NCBI GenBank assembly: GCA_025765595.1
Contig: JAIVFH010000030.1
Coordinates: 272,707-336,706 of the forward strand
DNA from: Obelidium mucronatum
Lineage: Eukaryota > Chytridiomycota > Chytridiomycetes > Chytridiales > Chytriomycetaceae
DNA length: 64,000 nt
Direction of reading: 5' to 3'
The notes under the pieces were generated by a model that was not told where the DNA came from, did no database searches, and saw only the letters and a program-made list of their open reading frames with translations. Below are positions 44,237 to 55,060 of this stretch, piece after piece. Each line of letters starts with the position of its first letter. The first letter of the stretch is position 1. The position numbers were made by a program, and so were the translations under genes.

Positions 44237-45243
44237 TCATTGTTTAAGCAATTGGTTCTTACATGCGTAATTTTGAATCAAGTACGACATCCAAATCATG
44301 AAAGGCTGGGAAACGCATAAGGGAAAGAAAATTTCACTGTAACGCCCCAAACGAAAAAATAAAAACATGCGACATACATCGGTGATCATAAAAGACGCGT
44401 AAATTTCGTAGCATGTGATACTCAGGATAATAATACTTCTTACGACTGTATAATGTGCGTGTTTCAAACAAGCGTTTACAAGAATGAATAGAATAGAAGT
44501 ACAAAAAAAAAATCGAACCATTGTCTTGCAAAATAACTTGCCCAATAGTGGACATGTTTGATTTCAAATGCTTAATCGCAAAACCCATTGAAACGACGGA
44601 GCAAAAGAGATCGGTAGCCAAGTCGGCCGTGTTATACGCGATTCCACTCAATGGAAACTGGTAGTAATTACATTGATTGGCGGTATCATCCCATTGCCCG
44701 CCAGATTTAATGATATCAGTCAAAGACCAGCTAGCACGATGTGCAAAAAGAAGGCAGATGCAGCGGAAGACCCACGTGTTATAACGACTGATGACGTACG
44801 TCTTGTATAGAATAAAGAAATCAAAGGAGAGGTAGAAAAAGTGGGAAAAGATGTTAACTAGAAGTTCTCCGACAACGCAATTGTAAGATGTCAAGTTGAA
44901 GGCGTAAAAGAAGATGATCATGTATGCGATGCACCAAAAGTTGAAAACTGTCTGTTTTAATAAGTTGGTGGGCGCGACGTTAAAACAAGATACAGAAAAC
45001 CATATTTAGATTCGTATACTTTCATACCATCACTACGGGCACGAGACTGATTCTTCGCTGTCCTGCAGGTTGGCTAAAGTGCTGGTGGAGAGTTGTAATA
45101 ATCCCAGTGACTGAGATTTCCGTTGTGAAACCACCCATCAGCCCAAGAATGAGAAAGTTCTGGAGAGTCAGCGGATTTGATCCAGAACTCGCAGTTGGAT
45201 CTGCAGCATCGATATCCGTGCTATTGGCAAAGTTGAAAGGCAT
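44237..45243 (-). CDS. orphan multi-pass membrane protein
   Basis: Two exons: 45243-45022 and from about 44947 down. The product has a short, Asp/Ser-rich extracellular N-terminus without signal peptide and about six or seven hydrophobic helices (LTLQNFLILGLMGGF, WCIAYMIIFFYAF, LLVNIFSHFFYLSF, TADLATDLFCSVVSMGF, SILFILVNACL, IIILSITCYEIYASFMI). One frame change falls in a run of ten A (44503-44512, plus strand), where one base fewer would keep the frame. The topology is receptor-like but no motif of a known family is seen. Another orphan membrane protein of similar build lies at 55061-56139. Confidence 0.65.
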
Positions 45244-45433
45244 TGGGGGGAGATTTTTTTAGTGACAATTGTAAATCTGCACAATCAAGAGAAGCATGAA
45301 AATAAAGAAGATTGCGAAACTGTCTTATTATTTGCACGCAATTATTTAGAAGAACAAAAGCAATACTTAAAACTCATTTTTATTTCACAAATCAAATATA
45401 TAAACAGGCGGAAAAATGGGAAACTCTGGCTCT

Positions 45434-46202
45434 TTAAACCATCTGAGCTTGAACGGCCGCGATTTGCTGGTTGATGGCAGCCTGGGCATTGACATCAGTG
45501 GTCGCCCCCATTTGCTGTTGAAGGGCTTGAATCTGGGCAGTCAAGGCAGAGTTGCGATCTTGATTTGCCGTATTCCAGTTGTTGTTCCAGTTTGAATTCC
45601 AGCTGTTACCATTCCAGTAGTTGCTGCTAGCCCCGTTGTTCCAGTATGGATTCCATGCATTTGCGGCAGCCGCGTGGTTGTTCATTTCTGTCTGGACGGC
45701 ATTGATCTGGTTCTGGATTGCCGCCTGCGCACTGGCATCGGTTGTTGCGGCCATCTGCTGCCGCATCGCCTGGATCTGCGCAAGGAAACGCTTGCTGCGA
45801 ACCGGCGCCGCCGGGGTTCGAGGCGGGTGCCCAGTACGGCCCAGCGAACCAGCCCTGCGCAGTCTGTCGGTTCTGCTGGTTCTGCGTGGCGACAATCTGC
45901 TGCTGGATGGCGGCTTGGGCGGCGGGATCGCTGGTGGCGGCCATTTGCTGCTGGAGGGCTTGGATCTGCGCCAAGTAGCCGGTCTGGTAGCTTGAAGGAG
46001 CCCAGTTGGCTGGCGGGTGGCCAGCCAGGGACGCGATCTGGTTCTGGAGCGCAGCTTGCGTGTTTCCAGTCTGGTCGGTGGAGGCAGCTTGCATTTGTTG
46101 GATTTGCTGGATTTGTTGTTCGGCTGGTGTTTGGGGACTTGGTAGAGCAAAGGCGAAGGAGGAGAGGAATGCTGCAATGAAGAGGCTTTTCATGATTGTC
46201 AT
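45434..46202 (-). CDS. secreted Gln-rich triple-repeat protein
   Basis: Signal peptide (MKSLFIAAFLSSFAFA) followed by Gln/Ala-rich sequence with three copies of a roughly 35-residue unit beginning AQIQALQQQMAATSD, AQIQAMRQQMAATTD and AQIQALQQQMGATTD, predicted as coiled or helical. Asn/Trp-rich spacers (NPYWNNG, NGNSWNSNWNNNW) lie between units 2 and 3. The frame changes once near 45800 by one extra base, at a repeat boundary. A TATA box lies about 40 nt before the ATG. Secreted and low in complexity, it may be a structural or surface protein; no family is recognised. Confidence 0.7.
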
Positions 46203-46240
46203 TTTGTGTTTGGAATCTTTTGAACGCGACAGAGAGGCTG

Positions 46241-46248
46241 TTTTATAT
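46241..46248 (-). promoter_or_regulatory. TATA box of the Gln-rich secreted protein gene
   Basis: ATATAAAA on the minus strand about 40 nt upstream of the ATG at 46202. Confidence 0.45.
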
Positions 46249-46459
46249 CTGTTTGGGGTGGCGCGGGTATTCGCGTTTTGTTTATTGTTTGTTTTGTTAT
46301 GTGAGTGGAGTGGCGCAGTTCTTCTTTTGTTGTTTATTTTGCCCTGATTTGAAATGCTGCTGGCGATCCCAATTCCGTCGGTCTTCTGGAAGGGATCCCA
46401 AATTTAGAATTTGGCAATAATATATTTATAATTTGTGTAATTTCCGATTCTCTTAAACC

Positions 46460-47941
46460 ATGCTTTTCAAGGTTATTAAACTGCATGGTCGGCGGCGCGC
46501 GGTTGATCCCGCACTTGGAACAAATCTTGACTTATCTTGTACGTAAAGAATACCCACAGCACTGCCCACTTCCAGTGATAATCTATTATACCAAAAAAAA
46601 GACATTACAGAGAATCTGATAGCAATGGGTGTGCCTGTATCGAGATTTCCGAAAACTCTGTATTACAACCGTATATCAGATGTAAGTCATAATCATTGTG
46701 AATGATTGTGACTATTCATTGAAGAGTTTTCAACCCAACACAAGGTCCAAAAATTCCTCAAATCAAAACACGGAAACCAAGTATAAAGTTTTCAATCTCT
46801 GCAACGAGCCCGGCTACTCTTATCCCTTTGATGCCTTCCCAAATATCTCAGCGTACAGTCAATTTCCGGATCATTCGCCGCCTCCTTTCCACCTGCTGAT
46901 TGAAATAATGTCTGATATGCTTACTTGGTCTCTAAGTAACCCCGGAACCACGATAGTTGTGCACTGCTAAAGGCGGAAAGGGACGAACAGGAGTTGTATG
47001 CAGCACGTACATGCTTTTGACTGGAGTATACGAAAATTCCCAAACTTGCTTGGAAAACTATACGCTGCTGAGAATGAATAAGGGCTGGGGAAATGGTGTT
47101 TCGGGACCAGGACAAATCAAATGGGTTCACTATTTCCAAGAATATCTGAAACTCGTTACTTGTGGAAAGGCTTTCCCTCTTCTGGACTATAATCTTGTAA
47201 AGAAATTGAACTCGGGATATTATCTCGTAAGAAGCGGCTTGTTGGTGTAGTTGTCGAGGGTTTGATTGTCAAAGGAACGCATCATCATAGTTGTTGGGAA
47301 TGGCAAAGTTGGTGGGCGTGATTCTGGCTACCTTTTGCTTCTCGCTTATTAAACCGATTGGTTTTTTAGACTATCAATTTTTGAAGTCCGATAGGTGAAA
47401 GCTCGAGTCTTGACTCAATCCCAAAGTATGATTCCAGCTGTTCCATCAATAGTCAATCCACGCTGAACGACAGTGATGTTCGAAAATCAACAAATTCAAT
47501 TGAAGTTTGGCCGTCAAGATGATACCGACTCTATGTCAGGTTGCTGCTGCATACCGTGGAGAAACTGGCGACAAGCCACGTCAGAAGCTACGTTGCCCAT
47601 AGTAATAGAATTGTCCTGCTCAAACGAAAGGAGATGGACATCAGATCGATTGCCCGACTCACACCGCAAGAATGGGTCTTATCGAAAAATCTCCGTTGAA
47701 TACGAGCATGACGCAGAAGGAAACCTCCAATGGAATCCTCTCTGAAGACGTTCAAGTCACCATCTATAGCAAAAGCAGATCTCGGGTATTAGGAACGGCC
47801 TGGTTCAACTGCTTTTTTGTCAATTTGGGGTTGCTGCATGAGCAAAACCGTGTAGTGTTTGAAAAACGCGATTTTTATGGCTGGAAGCCTGCAAAAGAGG
47901 TTGATGAGAATGCGTTTCGAATTTCGTTTGAATTTGCATAA
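46460..47941 (+). CDS. PTEN-like phosphoinositide phosphatase, copy A (frame-broken)
   Basis: Same order of elements as PTEN: NLDLS...NLIAMGVP near 46535-46640, YKVFNLCNEPGYSYPFD, DHSPPPFHLL, the P-loop, then a C2-type domain ending DVQVTIYSKSRSRVLGTAWFN...FRISFEFA at 47941. Introns are inferred at about 46530-46598, 46681-46725 and later ones in the poorly resolved 47250-47470 region. Two single-base insertions are seen: near 46790 and at 46968, inside the catalytic loop (HC, then KGGKGRTG). The loop also has Gly where copy B and PTEN have Ala. Enzyme role by family: removal of the 3-phosphate of PIP3. Whether this copy is active is doubtful on this sequence. Confidence 0.7.
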
Positions 47942-48011
47942 TCGCATAAAGCTCGTGTCTGTATTTATTTACTAATTTTAATTCATTATTTTATTTGATA
48001 TTTAAAGCGAA

Positions 48012-49286
48012 ATGCACAGCGCCCTCAAGAAGGCAGTGTCGCTCGGGAAACGAAGAATTTACGATCCAGAACTGAAGACTGATCTGGACTTGGCATGTTC
48101 GATGATTGGTTTCCCCGTTCAGCTCTTTTTGAGATGGGCTAACTGAAGAACTTAGACATGACACCTCATCTAATTGCTATGGGTTTCCCGTCTGTATCGT
48201 ATCCAATGAAAATATATCGAAATACGATGGAGCAGGTGCGCATCCTTCATGAAGCATTGCTGACTTACCGATCTGACGTGTCCTCCTATGCAGACTGTCA
48301 AATTCCTCACCGCCAAACACTCTACTAAATACAAAGTCTACAATCTCTGCTCCGAGCCTGGATTTTCATACCCTTCAGAATGCTTTGACTCTCGATGGAC
48401 ATGTTATCCATTTGATGACCACAATCCACCGCCATTCCACGTCCTCCTTGCGATTCTAACTGATATACATCACTGGCATGCAGCGGATCCAGAAAACGTT
48501 GCAGTCGTCCATTGTAAAGCTGGAAAAGGACGAACAGGTGTTGTGTGTTGCGCGTATATGCTTTTGACGGGTGTATTCCCCGATTCGACGGCTTGTTTTG
48601 AAGGGTATACGAAGCTGCGGATGGTGGATGGCAGGTGGGGAGATGGGCTTACTGTTCCAGGGCAGCGGCGATGGGTTGTCTATTTTGAAGAGTTCTTGAG
48701 GCGGTTCGATTTTATTGTGATAACGGATGATGCAGTTGGTGGTGCTCGGGTCGAAGTCACAGAGAATAGTGGGAGGCGATTGAGATGGTTTCCAAACATC
48801 AATGTAAATACGGGAGACGGGCAACGGAATAGCAAGTATCTTCCGAGCTCAAAGAAACTTGTCCGAATATCCATAACTGGAATCAAGAGGTCGTTGCTTG
48901 CCAAAAGAGGTATTCTTATACCCGTTCTGGATATTTTTCTTTCATGAATCTGAAACTTGGTTTGTTGATTTGCAGCCATTAAAGTCGAAGTTGTGTCTCG
49001 TGATGTTGTTGTTTGGAGTCCCACAAAACAGCAAGAACTAGATGTGACGGACAAAATAGCTGCCACATACCGCACCGATTCTACTCTTGTTGAGGGCGAT
49101 GTTTGCGTATTCATCAAATCAAATAACCGCCGAATTGGTCGATTTTGGTTCAACACATTTTTCCTCACTGTACCGGAGCTTGGAGGAAATTCTTCTATTG
49201 CGTTTGGAAAAGAAGATGTAGATGAGTGGAAAAGGACTCTATGGTTGGATATGAATATATTTCGCGTCGTACTGGAATTTGAGTAA
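48012..49286 (+). CDS. PTEN: PTEN-like phosphoinositide phosphatase, copy B
   Basis: Complete and in frame with introns at about 48094-48152, 48232-48294 and 48909-48975. The N-terminus has YDPELKTDLDLAYMTP-HLIAMGFPS, matching the PTEN start. The phosphatase domain shows KHSTKYKVYNLC, YPFDDHNPPPF and the active-site loop HCKAGKGRTG (Cys, the two Lys and Arg as in PTEN), then TVPGQRRWVVYFEEFL. The C2 domain (VEGDVCVFIKS, FWFNTFF, FRVVLEFE) ends the protein, so the long regulatory tail and PDZ ligand of animal PTEN are absent. It counters PI3-kinase signalling at the membrane by family. Tandem with copy A, same strand. Confidence 0.87.
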
Positions 49287-49323
49287 AAATATTAGAGGTT
49301 TCAAAAAACGGACTTCTTTTTCA

Positions 49324-52300
49324 TCAGCACTCTTCTTCCTCCGCGATAACTGCTTCCTTTAATTTCGTGGAAGCTTTTCGGTTAATTGCCGATGGGACCG
49401 GGGGTACCTGAGGTGGCTGCTCAAAGCCCAGCGACATTTTGCTGTGGCCGATCTTACTACTTGCGTCAATGCCAAAGCCCTGAGAAGAAAACCTCTCCTC
49501 AAACATTTGAATTACTTGTATGCGAAGCAGCTCTTTGAATACCATAAAGTCGCCATTACATCGCTTGAACAAGAAAGTTACGAGTGGATCCTGGCTCCGA
49601 ATGGCCTTGAGCAGCGTGATTGAATCTGGTGCGCTGATTAATCCTGCCAGTTTCGCTTTGTGGATAATGGGTTCGAGTTTTTTGGTCTGAGCCTGTGCAA
49701 AAAAAAAGCTTGGTCAGCCAAACCATAGAGCAATAAAAAATTACCCACCAGTGACAATTTCGAGCCTCCATATCTGCTGCTCCCGAGTCTATTACTCACA
49801 TGAGAATGCCTTCGATCCATCGAATTTTTCGGCGTGGGATGTTCCTGTGCCTGTTCCTCTGGAATATTCATTGCGACTGTTTCGGCCACATGATCATTTT
49901 CGCCAGTAGTAGCAAGATTTCCCTCAGATTGCCCGTATTCATTTAATTCATCCAATGACTCTTGAACAAATGCAGCAAAGAACTCTTCGATTTCTCGTTT
50001 CTGCTTGTCTTTCTCTGCTGCAGACAACTCTGTCTCAAACATTCTCGAAGCAAAAAAAAGCCCCGCTAGCGAAAAGACAACCAAGCTTGTGAATATACTA
50101 AATAGTAAAGGATCTCTGATGGAACTCCTTAAAGAGTACTGAGTTTCATTCACAGACAGTTCGAGTATAAACAAGAGCAAAGAAATCATGCTACAGAATA
50201 TATAAGAGCCTCCACGTAAGCGGTCATACCATGCAAAATCATTGGGTTTCCATGACAACACGGCTAATCCAAGACCAAACTCGAGAACTGCGGCAATTGC
50301 GAGAAAGAGTTTAGATGATACGTTAAAGTAGAAGACAATAACGATGCATTTGACGATGGATCCAAAGTATATCTTCCAAGCTTTGTCTTTAAGGTCAAAG
50401 TTTTTCCGCAGACTCTGTTGGCGATCTCTTTAATGGATGAACAGCGGAAGCAAAAAAAAGATACCTTAAGAATCTTGGAGTAACGCACAACTGCAAAGAT
50501 AAAACTAGGGGTATAAACACAACTTAAAACAACCATGATCCAATGCGGGCCAGTAAAACAAGTTAGGTGTAATGGGTCGAATGAGCTGAAATAAATATTT
50601 GTGGTTGGAGATAATCGGCAATCCAATGCTTTTGCAAACAATTCTACTGAAGGGTTATAAAATATTGCGACATAGTTTGGGAGATATGTGGCTATAAACG
50701 TGTGAAAAGTTGTGAGATGGGCGACTTTGAATGGATAGTTCTTTGCCAAGAATGGGTGAATTATGATGGAGTATTGTAGACATCCCACCCAAACTATTGC
50801 CATAGCTATTAATATCGCGTAATATTTAGGACTATCAATAATCAACCCGAAATAAGATATCAGAGTGACTATTAACGAGCTTGTATCGATAACTATTGAT
50901 CGATGAATAGATAGATAAACCAGTTGGAACATGGTTATAAATATAGTCAAGACACCAAGATAGTTTTGATTTGTGTGTTTCACTTTGTGGATGGGTGGTT
51001 GCGTGTGATCGCCTCCCTTTTCAGCCTCGTTTCCAACAGCGGTCTCGTCAATATCTAACTCCTCTGACTCGAGTTTTGCTTTCCTGTCTTCTTCGTCTTC
51101 CTTCATTTTCGAGCGTTGGTAAGTCATCATGTTGATGCCATATGGAATCAATCCAGAAAGGAGCACAATCGCGTAAAAGAAAATATAAACAGCGGATCCA
51201 ACTGCACTGGCTGCAAACGATGAATCCGCGATATCCCAGAACGAATACGCCGAATCCAACGCATACTTCTCCTTATCTGATCCGTAAAATAAGGTTTTAT
51301 CCAACTCGATTCGAATCAACTCCATCATATTGACATGATTACATGTGATGGATGAAAGGGCTTTCATGTTGAAGTCCAAAAGTTTGCCTGAGATTGGTAC
51401 CCATCCGTTTCCAGCAAGCCCAGCTGTAGCAGTTGGATGTGTGAATGCAAAGTACCAAAATAGAACCATTTCCTTGACGCGATCACAGTCTGTGTTGGAA
51501 CCAGGAGAAAAGTAGAAATAGTGCTCACGCAATAGGACAAATGACATGAGTGATATTGGATACGCGTTTTCGCTATTAGCATCTGTAATGGAGAAATACT
51601 GGTGTCTCTGGTAAGTAGGCGGTGTCGATATAGACAGTGCTTCCGCAACAGCGCCAACAGATGGGTATACGACGCGTCCATTACGATTGATGATTCCCGC
51701 CACAACCACGGTGGCTGAGTTTGCTTGAATAACGGCTTCCAACGGCACATAGGTGATTGAGTTTTGCAGGGTTTCGCAAACGTACATGAGTTCTATTGCG
51801 CTGTTGCGCTTTACAAACGATGCCGGCCATATTGGTTGCGAGGAAATTCCGATTGCTTTTTTGAATGCGGGTGAATATGTCGAGAGGTATGTTGTGAAGA
51901 TGTTTGTTGATCCCGATGAATCTGCCCGGCCAACCACACTAATTAGAGAGTTTGGAAGGGCTATGGCGGGATTTAGTTGTTGGATGGAGGGATCATTCCA
52001 CAATGTTATAGCGCCACAGAAAATGTTTCCTAATACGGTAGCATTGAAGATCAGAGTTCCGTTAACCCCTTGAATGTTGTACACAATCGCTAACGCTCCC
52101 GAGATTGACGGGAAGAGTAGAGTTCCCAAGTGTTGGGGAGTTTGCGGGTTTATGAATTTGGTGACATTCAATTGGCTTGCATCCGATCCATCAGGGAGAA
52201 AGTATGAAAGTTGACCTTTCGAGATGTCTGAATCGGTTGCCCCAAACAAGCTATACCCAGCAAAGAAATCGGACCGTCCAATTCCGCTTCCCACGGAAAG

Positions 52301-52670
52301 AAAGCTCATTTGTACGCGCGACGTTTCAAAGGATTGTTGATAGGCGGGGAAATCATCCATCCAGCGCCAGAAGGATGTTGCAACCATGCCTGTTAAAGTT
52401 TTGTGAGTCACATAGCATTCGGGCTAGAAGGCAAATCTCACTCGCTCCCGATCCATTTACAAGCAGTGACGGTGATGCTTTCGAAATGTTGTTGTGGCTG
52501 TCGTCAACTTTGTAGAGACAGGCAATGCCTACTGTAGATAAAACCAACGGCAAGAACTGCAATATTGCATAGCCTGTCATGGTAACTCTCGTACTAAACA
52601 TATCTGGTTTGTTTTGAAGCCCAGAGCTCGCTGCTGCGATGGGGCTGGGATGTTTGTCTAGATCGGGCAT
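49324..52670 (-). CDS. PstS-like phosphate-binding domain fused to multi-pass membrane protein
   Basis: Four exons: 52670-52442, 52389-50465, 50414-49749 and 49692-49324. After a hydrophobic segment (YAILQFLPLVLSTVGIACLY) comes a domain built like bacterial PstS: NGSGAS start, SVGSGIGRSDFFAG, FGATDSDIS, IFCGAITLWNDPSIQQLNP, and the phosphate-loop pattern GRADSSGSTNIFTTYLS (compare R-x-DGSGTT-x-x-F in PstS). Then follow about eight hydrophobic helices (residues about 400-700 on), a charged helix and a short C-terminal module (LLFKRCNGDFMVFKELL type) conserved with the copy at 1-2506. PstS in bacteria delivers phosphate to an ABC importer; here no ABC partner is present and the fusion suggests a receptor or regulated transporter. 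Intact except for normal introns. Confidence 0.85.
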
Positions 52671-52872
52671 GCTCTCAGCGTAGAGTTCTTTTTGGAAATC
52701 TCTTGGACCGAGGCTTTCTCAAGACCAGCTACAAGTAAATCGCGTTGTAGCAACGGCTGTATAATAAGTAACAACCTGCAGTTTCCGGAGCGTGGAGCTA
52801 TACATTTTACCAACCCTGTGAAACCCTTTGACATGGCTTACGTACCATTAGCCATCTGACACAAAATTGAAA

Positions 52873-53247
52873 ATGAATCTCCACCACGTCTCTGTCCCTT
52901 GCTCAGACCCAAAGAAATCAAAGGAATGGTATTCATTGGCGCTGGCTGCCATAAACGCAAAAGTTCTCGTGGACAATGAGTATGCTCTTGGCCTAGGGAA
53001 CGACCGTCCGATTCTCTGGTTGTCTCAAGCGCAAGAAGGATACATTGGACGCATTTCAGGGCATATTTGCTTCTACAGCGAGACAAGAGCGCAGGTGGAT
53101 GCTTTTCATGCAGCAGCTGTTAAAGCCGGCGGGGAGGATAACGGGGCGCCGGGTTTACGGCCATATTATCATCCAAAGTATTACGGTGCGTTTGTGAGGG
53201 ATTTGGATGGAAAGAATGTCGAATTGATGACTTATTCTGATGTCTGA
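52873..53247 (+). CDS. VOC-superfamily (glyoxalase-like) protein, copy 1
   Basis: 125 residues, single exon, one betaalphabetabetabeta pair of the vicinal-oxygen-chelate fold. LHHVSVPCSD at the start supplies a His in the usual first metal position. GHICFYSETRAQVDAFHAAAVKAGGEDNGAPGLRPYYHPKYYGAFVRDLDGKNVELM contains the second His and the terminal Glu. This GxxDNGxPGxRPxYHxxYYxAFVxDPDG pattern is common to fungal and bacterial glyoxalase/bleomycin-resistance-like proteins of unknown substrate. A second copy follows 140 nt downstream on the same strand. The substrate cannot be told from sequence. Confidence 0.88.
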   Translation: MNLHHVSVPCSDPKKSKEWYSLALAAINAKVLVDNEYALGLGNDRPILWLSQAQEGYIGRISGHICFYSETRAQVDAFHAAAVKAGGEDNGAPGLRPYYHPKYYGAFVRDLDGKNVELMTYSDV

Positions 53248-53389
53248 TCAACCAATAAAAGTACCTGGTGCTAACTGGTGGTTAGGTGTTTCGAATCCAC
53301 TTATTACCCAGTTATTTCGAATCCATTTCGAATCCCAATCAATGAATATAAGCAGCCAGCAATACAATACAAAACCCAAACAAAACAAA

Positions 53390-53767
53390 ATGAAGCTTGG
53401 ACATATTTCAATCCCTTGTACAGACCTGCAAAGCTCGAAAGCTTGGTATTCCGCTGTCCTGGCGCCGATTGGCGGGAAAGTTCTATTTGAGGGAAAACAC
53501 GAGATTGGATATGGGAAAGACGAACCTATTCTATGGCTTCTTCAAGCCGAAGAAGGATACAATGCAAAGACGTCCGGTCATGTTTGCTTTCAAGCTGAAA
53601 ACCGGTTTCAAGTGGATGAGTTCTACAAGGAGGCAATTAATGCAGGTGGCGAGGACAATGGCGCGCCTGGTTTGAGACCTCATTACAATGCAGAGTACTA
53701 TGCGGCCTTCGTTCGGGATTTGGATGGGCGCAATGTTGAATTTGTCACGTTTGCAGCCGAAGAATAA
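53390..53767 (+). CDS. VOC-superfamily (glyoxalase-like) protein, copy 2
   Basis: 125 residues, single exon, tandem paralogue of the preceding gene (about 60 percent identical by eye). Same putative metal ligands: His in LGHISIPC, His in GHVCF and Glu in GRNVEFV. It has its own promoter region, with TATA-like ATATAAG about 45 nt before the ATG, so the two are separate transcripts rather than a fused two-domain enzyme. Substrate unknown. Confidence 0.88.
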   Translation: MKLGHISIPCTDLQSSKAWYSAVLAPIGGKVLFEGKHEIGYGKDEPILWLLQAEEGYNAKTSGHVCFQAENRFQVDEFYKEAINAGGEDNGAPGLRPHYNAEYYAAFVRDLDGRNVEFVTFAAEE

Positions 53768-53852
53768 ACAGTCAGAAAAAGTTGATACTGCCGAAAAATG
53801 TTTATGCTTCTTTGAATCAAAAAAAGTGGTTACTTTTCTTTAAAAATGGGAA

Positions 53853-54855
53853 CTAGATGCAGTACGGCATTCCTCCAATAACCTTGCAAACAAATTGTCC
53901 GTGATCACAGTGGTCTTGTAGCGCGTAGGCGCCGCCTGCACACACCAAAAGAGTATCCTGATTAACTGCTACATCGTGTGGACCACAAACATACGTTCCG
54001 GCTTGGCAAGGTCCTCCGATTTTGGGAGCGTTGTTGTTTCCCACTTGTGGCTTCGCTGGAGCTTGGCCCGGTTGATTTGGATGCTTTCCCGCTTTCTTCT
54101 GCTTCTTTTTATTTGCTTGTTTTGGGGCTTGTGGTTTTGTAGGCTGTGGTTGAGGCTGTGGTTGTGGCGCTGGTGCCGTAAGAATACCACCGCCACCACC
54201 ACCATTCGATTTTGTCAGCACAATGTCGACGCAGTTCTGGTACAGCTCCGGATTTGTTGTACTAATATGCGTCGCACTCCATCCCCATCGCAAGATGCAA
54301 TTCTTGCAATTTACTTGCTCCATATTCATGAGGGTGAACTGTCCAATCAAACGCGCACATGTCGTTGGTGACCAAATTCTTTGGGATTGAGTTTGCGCAT
54401 TGCGAAGTGGAGGAAGGGATATTGCCGAGCCTTGCGCAGCCGTTGGGACCTGGTATTTGTCCGATTCGGACTGCTTTGTTGGTGGCTGGGTCGATGATAT
54501 CCACATGACATTCACTAAGACAATGATTCATAAGATCGTAAATTGAAATGTTCAATAAATAATGTTTATGTTTTACCCGACATGCATCGCCCCGACTGAA
54601 AATGCGACTGCAACAGTGTGCGACGAACCACTGGACCCAAGAGTTACAGGAACGCGCTGCGCGGAAACAGGTGCATTGCGGCATGTGGCTGCACCATGAT
54701 GGACTTCTGAGGTCGTCGATTTGAAAGCTAATCTTTTGGTAGTTCGGATAGAGCCAAGTGTGGCGGTGTCTTTCAAGCCGTTGGGGCCATACAGAAACCC
54801 ATGGCCTGTGAACGAAGGAAATGGCGATGATCAATGCGAAAACTTGTTGAAGCAT
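53853..54855 (-). CDS. secreted LPMO-like protein with C-terminal Cys-rich module
   Basis: Signal peptide (MLQQVFALIIAISF) followed by a His at or near the mature N-terminus (HGFLYGPNG), as needed for the copper histidine brace of lytic polysaccharide monooxygenases. Later come a His in HHGAATC, the MHVG-ECHVDI strand, and CKNCILRWGWSATH...ELYQNCVDIVL, a pattern close to the conserved C-terminal part of LPMO and related copper proteins. A Pro/Gln then Lys-rich linker leads to a C-terminal six-cysteine module (CQAGTYVCG...CAGGAY...CDHGQFVC...PYC) resembling a small chitin-binding domain. One intron at about 54574-54519. Two frame changes (about 54806 and 54338), each one extra base. Expected role: oxidative attack on chitin or a related polymer. 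Confidence 0.65.
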
Positions 54856-55060
54856 GATTTTGTATTGGTTTGAAAAGATGAAGAGGGCACAAGGAGCTGT
54901 TTTAAGTATGCATGTTTGAGAAATTTCATTAGTCTTTGAGTCATTTCACAATGACTTCGAGTATTTTACTTGAGAATTAAATTTAATAGATTCGATCATT
55001 TGAGCTTTAAAAAATAAGATGGAAATGAAGAGGCGAAAGGTGTTTGTTTGCATCGTGAAC

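Noticed and set aside
52873..53767. Antibiotic-resistance enzymes (bleomycin or fosfomycin type)
   Set aside because: The fold is the same, but the sequence pattern is the broad VOC type with unknown substrate; no resistance-specific residues can be argued.
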